This document shows positions 1 through 6,030 of a stretch of DNA of 11,091 bases, piece by piece; position 1 is the stretch's first letter; each line of letters starts with the position of its first letter. The position numbers and the translations under genes were made by a program. The stretch is taken from NCBI GenBank assembly GCA_035302865.1, contig DATGSF010000144.1:1-11091 (forward strand), given 5' to 3'. The notes beneath the pieces are model-generated. The model made no database searches and had not been told where the DNA came from. It worked only from the letters and a program-made list of their open reading frames with translations. This stretch comes from DATGSF01 sp035302865. GTDB lineage: Bacteria; Bacteroidota; Bacteroidia; Chitinophagales; Chitinophagaceae.

Positions 1-159
1 GCCAGTTCCATGAGGTTGGTTCGTTACGTTTGGAAAATTATAAGTACTATCGCTGCAAAAAGGCTTAGCATCGCAAGGATGGTTCCCTGTAGGATCCTGA
101 GCAAAAACTGCTGTTCCTATAAATAAAAATATTGCTATTAATGTATATATATATTTCAT
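1..159 (-). CDS. N-terminus of a large secreted protein (probable type IX secretion or adhesin type), cut by window edge
   Basis: An ATG at 159-157 opens a frame that stays open for all 53 codons to base 1, so the gene continues beyond the window. Residues 1-20 form a clear signal peptide: K2, a hydrophobic core, then AVFA before QD, a standard signal-peptidase I site. The mature start contains NHPCDAKPFCSDSTYNFPN. From family knowledge, this Cys-xx-A-x-PFC-xx-x-TYNFP pattern is typical of the N-terminal region of very large Bacteroidota surface proteins that end in a gliding-motility or type IX secretion C-terminal domain. That end is not visible, so secretion by type IX is inferred. The gene starts 14 bp after the stop of the upstream small secreted protein, suggesting one transcript. 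Confidence 0.75.
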   Translation of the reverse strand, partial: MKYIYTLIAIFLFIGTAVFAQDPTGNHPCDAKPFCSDSTYNFPNVTNQPHGTG

Positions 160-173
160 TGTTAATTATTGAT

Positions 174-569
174 TTAATTAGTTGTTTGAGCTTGAATGAT
201 TAAAACGTATTCTGTACCATCAATGCGGTATTTTGTGGTCTCTTGAGCCCAAAAGTCCAAATAAAATAAAAAGTAATTAAAAGTTTCTGGATTAAAATTG
301 TCAAATAGATTGGTATTATTCAAACATTTGCTTTTAATTCCATTTGTCGAAACTAAAGGAAGGTTTGTTTCATTGCTTTTTACAATGCTTACGCGTTCAA
401 TTACTTCGGCAATATCATCTATCAGTCTAGAGTCTAAATGTTCAATGCAATTTTCAAATAATTGATTGGCAAAAGCTTCTGCTTTATCGTTAGTACTATT
501 TGCACTGACAATTGTTAAACTCAGAGCAAGTGTTATGCTTAAGGTAAGTGCTTTTTTAAAGTATTTCAT
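174..569 (-). CDS. Small secreted protein of unknown function (131 aa)
   Basis: I do not recognise this family. The protein begins with a good Sec signal peptide: K2, K5 and K6, a Leu/Thr/Ser-rich hydrophobic core, and a likely cleavage after VSA at residue 23. The mature part of about 108 residues is soluble-looking and acidic in its first half. It has two cysteines, C41 and C82, which could form a disulfide outside the cytoplasm, and an aromatic stretch near residues 97-107 (FNYFLFYLDFW). There is no lipobox, repeat or membrane segment after the signal. The leader upstream of the ATG is very A-rich, as usual in Bacteroidota. It lies 14 bp upstream of the large secreted protein and 163 bp downstream of the ABC-2 permease, so it probably pairs functionally with the former. 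An accessory or partner role is only a guess. Confidence 0.7.
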   Translation of the reverse strand: MKYFKKALTLSITLALSLTIVSANSTNDKAEAFANQLFENCIEHLDSRLIDDIAEVIERVSIVKSNETNLPLVSTNGIKSKCLNNTNLFDNFNPETFNYFLFYLDFWAQETTKYRIDGTEYVLIIQAQTTN

Positions 570-732
570 TTATTTTATTTTTAAAATTTTTCTTCTAAGC
601 TCATAGACGAGTATAGAGAATCTAAGGTTTGTAGAATTATGTATTAGGATGAATATTATATACGAGGTATAAAGATAAATAAATAATTAAACTTTAAAAA
701 TAAAATTGGATTGGATTTTTTACTGTTCGCTT

Positions 733-1806
733 TTATTCCCATTTAAATGTTTTTGCTGCAATAGTATAACCCACTATTCCCCAAATTATTATAATCAATA
801 ATTCCACTTTAATTTCCCATATACTTGCGCCATAAAATGCTGTCGCTCTTAATGCATGATTTACATGAGTTAAAGGTAATGCTTTACTTATCCATTGTAG
901 CCAGTTAGGTAATACATCTATAGAAAAAAAGGTATCGGCTAATACAAATTGTGGTAAAACTAAAATATTGGAAATGGGTGGAATCACTGCGGAGTTATTA
1001 GCTAAACCACTTATTATAAAACCAAAACTCATGAATGCTATTAAGGAAATTGCTGCAATAAATAACATTTGAATAAGCGTAAGTATACCCTTATTTAAAT
1101 GAAAATCTAAAAAATAATACCCAATTGCTATTATTAAAATTGCACCTAAAAGTTGAAATAACATTCTTGAAATTCCTTCAGCTAATAAGATATTGTGCTT
1201 GCGGACTGGCGAAGCAAAGAAGCGTTTTAATACTAAATCATTTCTTAAATTAAAAAATACAAAGGCTGTGCCAAAAATGCTTGCGGCTAAAAGGGAGAAA
1301 CCTAATTGACCTGGGAGGATATAATCTATCTGTTTGAATAAAATACTACTATTAGAAACATCTTTAATAAGTAGTTCATTTTCCCCTTTAAAGGCATCTT
1401 TATAATAAGTATTTTCAATAATCCAATGTAATGGTTCTAAATTATTAGTATTTTCTTTATGACTAGTTATTGTGAAAGTTGACTCTGTTTCATCAAAGGA
1501 CAAAATTGCTTGGATATTATTATTTTGCAAAATATCTTCATGTGGCTTTATTTGTTCTTTAGAAATTATTTTTATACTATTCGAATTTTTTAATGCTTTG
1601 CTTAAAACATCAGGTATCTCATTCTCAATATAGATAGGAATTGTAAATTCTTGATCAGCACTAATAAATTTAAATGCAAAAATAAAAATTAAAGGAAAAG
1701 CAATAGTGAAAATAATAGAAGAAGGACTCTTAGCTGTAGACTTTAAAGAAGCCTTCATAATAGCTAAACTTGCTTTTAATTGATTGTATTGTTGCTTTTT
1801 TTTCAT
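733..1806 (-). CDS. ABC-2 type transporter permease, without an adjacent separate ATPase gene
   Basis: This 357-residue integral membrane protein has the ABC-2 permease architecture. There is an N-terminal membrane helix at about 29-48, an extracytoplasmic domain of about 115 residues, then a block of membrane helices at roughly 167-187, 208-232, 240-268, 275-297 and 334-352. The region after the second helix (RNDLVLKRFFASPVRKHNIL, about 187-206) and the later W-x-x-x-x-x-x-LPLTH stretch (about residues 303-315) fit the family pattern seen in DrrB/YhhJ-like permeases. Such permeases normally work as dimers with a separate ATP-binding subunit and export drugs, lipids or glycans. No such subunit is encoded here: the gene 5 bp upstream is a complete fused ABC exporter of another class. 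The ATG at 1806-1804 is preceded by that gene's stop, and the tight spacing argues for co-transcription. The substrate cannot be told from the sequence. Confidence 0.88.
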   Translation of the reverse strand: MKKKQQYNQLKASLAIMKASLKSTAKSPSSIIFTIAFPLIFIFAFKFISADQEFTIPIYIENEIPDVLSKALKNSNSIKIISKEQIKPHEDILQNNNIQAILSFDETESTFTITSHKENTNNLEPLHWIIENTYYKDAFKGENELLIKDVSNSSILFKQIDYILPGQLGFSLLAASIFGTAFVFFNLRNDLVLKRFFASPVRKHNILLAEGISRMLFQLLGAILIIAIGYYFLDFHLNKGILTLIQMLFIAAISLIAFMSFGFIISGLANNSAVIPPISNILVLPQFVLADTFFSIDVLPNWLQWISKALPLTHVNHALRATAFYGASIWEIKVELLIIIIWGIVGYTIAAKTFKWE

Positions 1807-1811
1807 GTGCT

Positions 1812-3608
1812 TTAAATTGCTGTTTGGTATTTATATAAAGAAGCATAGTATCCATTTTCCTGCATTAACTCTTCATGTGTACCCTCTTCGATTATCCTAC
1901 CTTCATCTAAAACTATTATTTTATCGAAATTCCAATCTTTAAAAATTCTATGAGTAATGATGATTGCCGTTTTATTTTTTAAGTAATTATTTAAATTCTC
2001 TTGAATTTTTTGTTCTGTTCTCGTATCTACTGCTGATAAACTATCATCAAGAATTAAAATTTCAGATTCCTTTATTAAGGCTCTAGCTATAGATATTCTT
2101 TGTTTTTGCCCGCCTGATAACATTACACCCCTTTCTCCAGTAATAGTTTCAAACCCTTCAGGCAGGTTATCTATTTCTTTTCTTATTGCGGCTAATTCAC
2201 TTGCTTCTTCAATACTTATATTAGAAGATTTTATCCCCATTTTTATATTGTTTCTTACGGTATCAGAAAATAAAAAAACCTCTTGTGGAACGTAGCTTAT
2301 TTGACTTCTATAGTTTCTAACGGGATATTCTGTCAGAGAGATTCCATCCATTTTTACATTACCGCTGCTTGGATCATACATGCGCAGTAATAAATGCGCA
2401 AATGTTGATTTCCCGGAGCCTGTTTTTCCAATAATCGCAATTTTTTGTTCTGGAAGAATTTCTAAATTAAAATCTTTTAATGCTTTTATGCCTGTGTCAG
2501 GATAAGTAAAATTCACATTTTCAAATTGTATATGACCTTTTATTTTTCTCTCTTCTTTTGTTGGATCATGTTTAATATTACTTTCAGTTTCTAGGAATTC
2601 ATTTATTCTTCTTTGAGAAACTGCGGCTCTTTGAATCATGTTTGCTGTCCAACCTATGGAAGAAATAGGGAAAGTCAAAAGATTGATATAGATTACAAAT
2701 TCTGCAATGTTTCCTGGAGTTAAGTTGCCATTGATAACTTGCAAACCGCCAAGAAATATAGTTAATAGCATACTAATTCCCACAAATAAATTCATAGAAG
2801 GAGCGGCTATAGCTTCTGTCAATGAAAGATTAATATTACTTTCTCTGTATTTTTCTGAACGTTTGTTGAAATAATGTATTGTTTTTGGTTCTAAGGCAAA
2901 AGATTTTAGAACACGAATTCCGGAATAATATTCTTGTGCTTGGGTTGTTATATCTGAAAGTTCTGCTTGGATTTTTTCACTTTTTCTATTCACAATTTTA
3001 TTAACATAGTAAATGCTTAGTGCTAATAATGGTAATGGAATAATAACATAAATTGTTAGTTGAGGACTGACACGCATCATTCCGTATATACTCATTGCAC
3101 TTATTACTACTAAGTTTATAATATACATAATAGCTGGTCCAGTATACATCCTCGCTCTACTAACATCTTCAGATATGCGACTCATTAAATCCCCCGTGCT
3201 GCTTTTTTTGAAGAATGCAGTGTCGAGCGATTGGTATTTTTGGTAAATTTGAGCCTTTTGGTCATATTCAATATAACGTGACATTACAATTATAGTTTGT
3301 CGCATTAAAAACATGAAGAAACCTCTTAAAATTGCAAAGGCTAATAATAGAAAGCCATTTATCATTACTAGACGCAAGACTTTTTTTCGTAAAATCAAGC
3401 CTTCAGCGCTATTATGACCAAGTTCTAAGTAATTATTTACATTAATATACACTTCATCCATTACATCTCTTATGATTCCTGGTGGAAGAATTGCGAAAAT
3501 GTTGGAAATTATAATAAAGATTGCACCTAATACAAGTCGCCATTTGTATTTAAAAAAATACGGACGGAGAGCTCTTAATGGCTTTAAAGATGCATTTTTA
3601 TTTTTCAT
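1812..3608 (-). CDS. ABC exporter with fused membrane and ATPase domains, MdlA/YheI-like, with Asp at the catalytic Glu position
   Basis: From the ATG at 3608 the protein has 598 residues, the normal size for a half-transporter. A six-helix exporter domain occupies about 1-320, including a coupling-helix segment STGDLMSRISEDVSR. The ATPase domain follows: Walker A GKTGSGKST (K400), a Q-loop (SYVPQE), signature LSGGQ at 497-501, Walker B ILILDD and switch histidine H553. The residue after the Walker B aspartate is D522, not the usual glutamate, as in the degenerate half of heterodimeric exporters such as MdlAB or TM287/288. The frame extends upstream to a TTG at 3644, but that codon lies inside the predicted -7 box, so the ATG at 3608 is preferred. 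It probably exports a lipid, peptide or drug-like compound from the inner membrane. It heads a minus-strand operon with the ABC-2 permease. Confidence 0.92.
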   Translation of the reverse strand: MKNKNASLKPLRALRPYFFKYKWRLVLGAIFIIISNIFAILPPGIIRDVMDEVYINVNNYLELGHNSAEGLILRKKVLRLVMINGFLLLAFAILRGFFMFLMRQTIIVMSRYIEYDQKAQIYQKYQSLDTAFFKKSSTGDLMSRISEDVSRARMYTGPAIMYIINLVVISAMSIYGMMRVSPQLTIYVIIPLPLLALSIYYVNKIVNRKSEKIQAELSDITTQAQEYYSGIRVLKSFALEPKTIHYFNKRSEKYRESNINLSLTEAIAAPSMNLFVGISMLLTIFLGGLQVINGNLTPGNIAEFVIYINLLTFPISSIGWTANMIQRAAVSQRRINEFLETESNIKHDPTKEERKIKGHIQFENVNFTYPDTGIKALKDFNLEILPEQKIAIIGKTGSGKSTFAHLLLRMYDPSSGNVKMDGISLTEYPVRNYRSQISYVPQEVFLFSDTVRNNIKMGIKSSNISIEEASELAAIRKEIDNLPEGFETITGERGVMLSGGQKQRISIARALIKESEILILDDSLSAVDTRTEQKIQENLNNYLKNKTAIIITHRIFKDWNFDKIIVLDEGRIIEEGTHEELMQENGYYASLYKYQTAI

Positions 3609-3641
3609 TTCTTTATAAAGGTATATTTTTCTAACAAGTTG

Positions 3642-3649
3642 CAAAGATA
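3642..3649 (-). promoter_or_regulatory. -7 promoter box for the ABC exporter operon
   Basis: On the minus strand this reads TATCTTTG, an exact match to the Bacteroidota -7 consensus TAnnTTTG. Transcription would begin near 3635, leaving a leader of about 27 nt to the ATG at 3608 and ruling out the TTG at 3644 as a start. I could not find a convincing TTTG -33 element at the usual distance, so the call rests on the -7 box and its position. Confidence 0.55.
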
Positions 3650-3674
3650 TATAATAATATAGGTTCGTTCTATG

Positions 3675-3682
3675 TATATTTG
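3675..3682 (+). promoter_or_regulatory. -7 promoter box for the lipoprotein-aminotransferase operon
   Basis: TATATTTG exactly matches the Bacteroidota -7 consensus TAnnTTTG. The expected transcription start near 3689 leaves only about 15 nt before the ATG at 3704. No clear -33 TTTG is present at the standard distance. The box is the mirror partner of the minus-strand box at 3642-3649. Confidence 0.55.
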
Positions 3683-3703
3683 CAAAAGTGTTTTTAGAAT
3701 TTT

Positions 3704-4012
3704 ATGAAAAATACTTTAAAATATTTCTTGTTTTTAAATGTCTTAGTGATTTTCTCCTGTACAAAATCTCCTGAAAGTGTGTACTACACTAAAGAAGAGT
3801 TTGAAAGAATTATTGAAGAGGAGACAGAAGTCATGCTTCAAGAAATTGAAAAAGAAATGGAAAAGAATTTAGAAATAAGAAGAGCGATAGAATTGCGATC
3901 AATACTTGACTCTATGAATAATCAAGAAAAGGAGACTAAATTTTCACCTGTTTTTAGAGAAAATGAAATAGAAAATCCTTTCAATCTTATTGATACCCTT
4001 GAAGAAAACTAG
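3704..4012 (+). CDS. Small charged lipoprotein of unknown function (102 aa)
   Basis: Residues 1-18 form a lipoprotein signal sequence with hydrophobic core YFLFLNVLVIF, and the lipobox ends at C19 (IFSC-T). Bacteroidota commonly use this F-S-C form. The mature part is short, hydrophilic and rich in Glu, Lys and Arg. Residues about 30-70 (EEFERIIEEETEVMLQEIEK and onward) look like one long amphipathic helix that could form a coiled coil. I know no family for it. It is probably anchored in the outer membrane or its periplasmic face. The stop at 4010-4012 is 4 bp before the ATG of the aminotransferase, so the two are very likely translated from one mRNA, but no enzymatic link can be inferred from the sequence. 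Confidence 0.82.
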   Translation: MKNTLKYFLFLNVLVIFSCTKSPESVYYTKEEFERIIEEETEVMLQEIEKEMEKNLEIRRAIELRSILDSMNNQEKETKFSPVFRENEIENPFNLIDTLEEN

Positions 4013-4016
4013 AATT

Positions 4017-5159
4017 ATGGCAAAAGAAAATAAAAAAATATGGTTAGCATCTCCTCATATGGGAGGAGACGAAATAAAATATATACATTCTGCTTTTGAA
4101 GAAAATTGGATTGCTCCATTGGGCCCTAATGTGAATCATTTTGAACTTGAGTTACAGAATGCCTTATATACAAACAGGCCAATTGCAAGTTTAAGTAGTG
4201 GGACGGCAGCATTGCATTTAGCATTAATATTATTAGGAGTGGGCAAAGGAGATATTGTTATTTGTCAATCTATGACCTTTTCTGCATCGGCTAATCCTAT
4301 AGTGTATCAAGGCGCCACGCCTCTATTTGTAGATAGTGAAACAGATACGTGGAATATCTGTCCAGAGGCTTTGGAAGAGGCAATTAAACACTCAATAGCA
4401 ATGGGCAATAAGGCTAAGGCAATTATAGCTGTACATTTATATGGAATGCCTTATAAACACGAAGAAATTAAAACCATTAGTGAAAAATATAATATCCCCA
4501 TTGTAGAAGATGCAGCTGAAGCATTGGGAAGTAAATATAAAAACCAATATTGTGGAACTTTGGGAGATTTAAGTATTTTATCTTTTAATGGAAATAAAAT
4601 TATTACTACATCCGGTGGAGGAGCATTAATATGCAAGTCGGAAGAGCAAAAGAAAAGAGCTGTGTTTTTAGCTACCCAAGCTAAAGATGCAGCGGTTCAT
4701 TATGAACACTCTGAATTAGGATTTAATTATCGCCTTTCGAATATTTCTGCAGGTATTGGTAGAGGGCAATTAAAGGTACTTAATCAAAGGATAAAGCAAA
4801 AAAGAGAAATTTATAATTATTATGCAGATGCATTAATTGATTTGCCTGGGGTGTCCTTTTTACATAGTCCAGAATATGTATTTAATAACCATTGGTTGAG
4901 TACAATTCTTGTTGATGACGAAGAATCAGGAGGTATTAATCGTGAAGATCTTCGAAAAGCATTAGAAAAAGAAAATATAGAAAGTAGGCCTTTATGGAAG
5001 CCTATGCATATGCAACCATTTTATAAAAAAGAAACATTTTTTGGTTCTACAGTATCTGAAAATTTATTTAAAAAAGGCCTTTGTTTACCTTCAGATACAA
5101 AAATGAAGGAAGAAGATTTACATAGAATTGTAGGTATTATTAAAGAATTATTTAGCTAG
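4017..5159 (+). CDS. DegT/DnrJ/EryC1/StrS-family PLP aminotransferase, PglE-like (nucleotide 4-amino-sugar synthesis)
   Basis: From the ATG at 4017 the protein has 380 residues, a full-length fold type I sugar aminotransferase. The N-terminus (SPHMGGDEIKYI, then NWIAPLGPNV) matches Campylobacter PglE as I remember it. PglE converts a UDP-4-keto-6-deoxy-HexNAc to the 4-amino sugar with glutamate as donor. Visible elements are SSGTAALHLAL (60-70, cofactor phosphate binding), EDAAEALGS with D165 contacting the PLP ring nitrogen, NGNKIITTSGGG with the Schiff-base lysine K194, the NYRLSN segment, and C-terminal SRPLWKPMHMQP and GLCLPS. The frame extends 9 codons upstream to a TTG at 3990, but that overlaps the lipoprotein, and the ATG gives the family's usual start. 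The cytoplasmic enzyme presumably supplies an amino-sugar for the surface glycan exported by the neighbouring Wza/Wzc pair. Its last 12 bp overlap the converging phosphatase gene. Confidence 0.92.
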   Translation: MAKENKKIWLASPHMGGDEIKYIHSAFEENWIAPLGPNVNHFELELQNALYTNRPIASLSSGTAALHLALILLGVGKGDIVICQSMTFSASANPIVYQGATPLFVDSETDTWNICPEALEEAIKHSIAMGNKAKAIIAVHLYGMPYKHEEIKTISEKYNIPIVEDAAEALGSKYKNQYCGTLGDLSILSFNGNKIITTSGGGALICKSEEQKKRAVFLATQAKDAAVHYEHSELGFNYRLSNISAGIGRGQLKVLNQRIKQKREIYNYYADALIDLPGVSFLHSPEYVFNNHWLSTILVDDEESGGINREDLRKALEKENIESRPLWKPMHMQPFYKKETFFGSTVSENLFKKGLCLPSDTKMKEEDLHRIVGIIKELFS

Positions 5160-5894
5160 AAGCTTTTTATTATTATTCCATAGCTCCTCAACAAGTGGAG
5201 CTATTTTTTTTGAGATTTGTAAATTTTGTAAAGCATTTAGATGTTTTGTATGATGCAAATCAGTGCCAATAAAAGAGTAGTAGCCCTTTTTTAACCATCG
5301 TATCGCTTTTTTTTGAACTGCTGAACCATAATAATCAGATAATGATAAAGCATTAAGTTGGAAATGAATATTTCTCGATCTTAGAGATTCAATATCATGA
5401 TCTATATTCCAATAGTTATAACGTTCGGGATGTGCCATAATGGGATTTAATCCTGAAGTTTGCATTTTAAACAATATATCTTCAAATCTTGGAGATTCAT
5501 AAGCATAAGACATTTCAACTAGAATGTAATTGTGTTGCTTTAGCATCAAAGACTTTAAATTGGTTTTGTGAATATTTTTGAGAAAATTATCGTCTAACAT
5601 GTATTCTGCACTAGGATAAATTGGAAAATTTAAATCTTGATAATTGCTATCCTGACTTAACCTCTGCATGGAGTTCCATATGCTTTCCTGATTATTTTCA
5701 TAAAATCCTGCCATAATATGAGGAGTAGCATAACTAGAAATTATATTTAAGGATTGCAAGCCTTTTATTAAAATTAAACTTTCGTCTATATTTTTTGCAC
5801 CATCATCAATACCCGGTAAGATATGATTATGAATATCCAGCCCATTTTGGATTGTTTCTTTAAAAAGAATTGTTTTTATAAGGAAAGATAACAT
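5148..5894 (-). CDS. CpsB/CapC/YwqE-family protein-tyrosine phosphatase (PHP domain)
   Basis: This 248-residue protein is a complete PHP-domain metal-dependent phosphatase of the CpsB/YwqE type. In other bacteria such enzymes dephosphorylate Wzc/CapB-type tyrosine kinases and so tune capsule or exopolysaccharide output. The metal-site motifs are all present: DIHNHILPGIDDGA (20-33), ATPHI (56-60), PSAEYMLD (94-101), MAHPERY (153-159) and GTDLHH (210-215). There is no signal peptide, which fits a cytoplasmic enzyme acting on the kinase tail. The ATG at 5894-5892 has a -7 box about 44 bp upstream. It faces away from wza/wzc-like genes that include its probable substrate, the autokinase at 6801-9155. 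Its 3' end overlaps the aminotransferase by 12 bp, and codons about 229-239 on the opposite strand form that gene's terminator. Confidence 0.93.
   Translation of the reverse strand: MLSFLIKTILFKETIQNGLDIHNHILPGIDDGAKNIDESLILIKGLQSLNIISSYATPHIMAGFYENNQESIWNSMQRLSQDSNYQDLNFPIYPSAEYMLDDNFLKNIHKTNLKSLMLKQHNYILVEMSYAYESPRFEDILFKMQTSGLNPIMAHPERYNYWNIDHDIESLRSRNIHFQLNALSLSDYYGSAVQKKAIRWLKKGYYSFIGTDLHHTKHLNALQNLQISKKIAPLVEELWNNNKKLLAK
5180..5211 (+). terminator. Intrinsic terminator of the aminotransferase operon, inside the antisense phosphatase gene
   Basis: A perfect 8-bp stem, ATAGCTCC (5180-5187) with GGAGCTAT (5197-5204), encloses a 9-nt loop and runs straight into eight T residues (5204-5211). 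It lies 20 bp beyond the aminotransferase stop. On the minus strand the hairpin is not followed by a T-run, so it should act only on plus-strand transcripts. The same bases encode the phosphatase segment KKIAPLVEELW near its C-terminus. Confidence 0.85.
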
Positions 5895-5937
5895 ATTTGA
5901 TTTAGCTTTTAAAGAAAATGAAAAGTGAAATTTAACA

Positions 5938-5945
5938 CAAATATA
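5938..5945 (-). promoter_or_regulatory. -7 promoter box for the phosphatase gene
   Basis: On the minus strand this reads TATATTTG, an exact TAnnTTTG match. It predicts a transcription start near 5931 and a leader of about 36 nt to the ATG at 5894. No clear -33 TTTG is visible at the usual spacing. Confidence 0.5.
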
Positions 5946-5998
5946 TCGTTTTTTGAATTATTTATATGAGTTAAATAGTATTTAATCCGAAATAATCT

Positions 5999-6006
5999 TA
6001 ATTTTG
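5999..6006 (+). promoter_or_regulatory. -7 promoter box for the polysaccharide export operon
   Basis: TAATTTTG exactly matches the Bacteroidota -7 consensus TAnnTTTG. The predicted transcription start near 6013 leaves about 18 nt to the ATG of the Wza-like gene. I see no TTTG -33 element at the standard spacing. With the minus-strand box 54 bp away it makes a divergent promoter pair serving phosphatase and kinase operons. Confidence 0.5.
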
Positions 6007-6030
6007 CGAATGGTATAACTTACAATTTAT

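Larger units (their letters stand above)
3639..3685. repeat. Inverted repeat spanning the two divergent -7 boxes
   Basis: The left arm TTGCAAAGATA (3639-3649) and the right arm TATATTTGCAA (3675-3685) are reverse complements at 10 of 11 positions, separated by 25 bp. Each arm contains one -7 box, so the symmetry comes partly from both promoters sharing TATnTTTG followed by CAA. It may be only promoter symmetry, or an operator that co-regulates the exporter operon and the lipoprotein-aminotransferase operon. Confidence 0.45.

Noticed and set aside
670..677. Minus-strand TATCTTTA as a promoter box for the 131-residue secreted protein
   Set aside because: It misses the conserved final G of TAnnTTTG, has no -33 partner, and would be about 100 bp from the ATG in a very AT-rich gap; chance is as likely.
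570..732. Possible terminator or hidden gene in the 163-bp gap after the permease
   Set aside because: Only short AT-only complementarities are present, with no GC-bearing stem plus T-run and no credible open frame.
3609..3644. Upstream TTG start giving the ABC exporter 12 extra residues
   Set aside because: The TTG lies within the predicted -7 box of its own promoter, and the ATG at 3608 gives the normal family length.
3990..4016. Upstream TTG start for the aminotransferase
   Set aside because: It overlaps the lipoprotein gene and adds nine residues not seen in PglE-type enzymes; the ATG at 4017 is a better start.
4451..4636. Minus-strand open frame of 61 codons
   Set aside because: It lies antisense inside the aminotransferase, has no family features, and the plus-strand protein has full-length motifs here.
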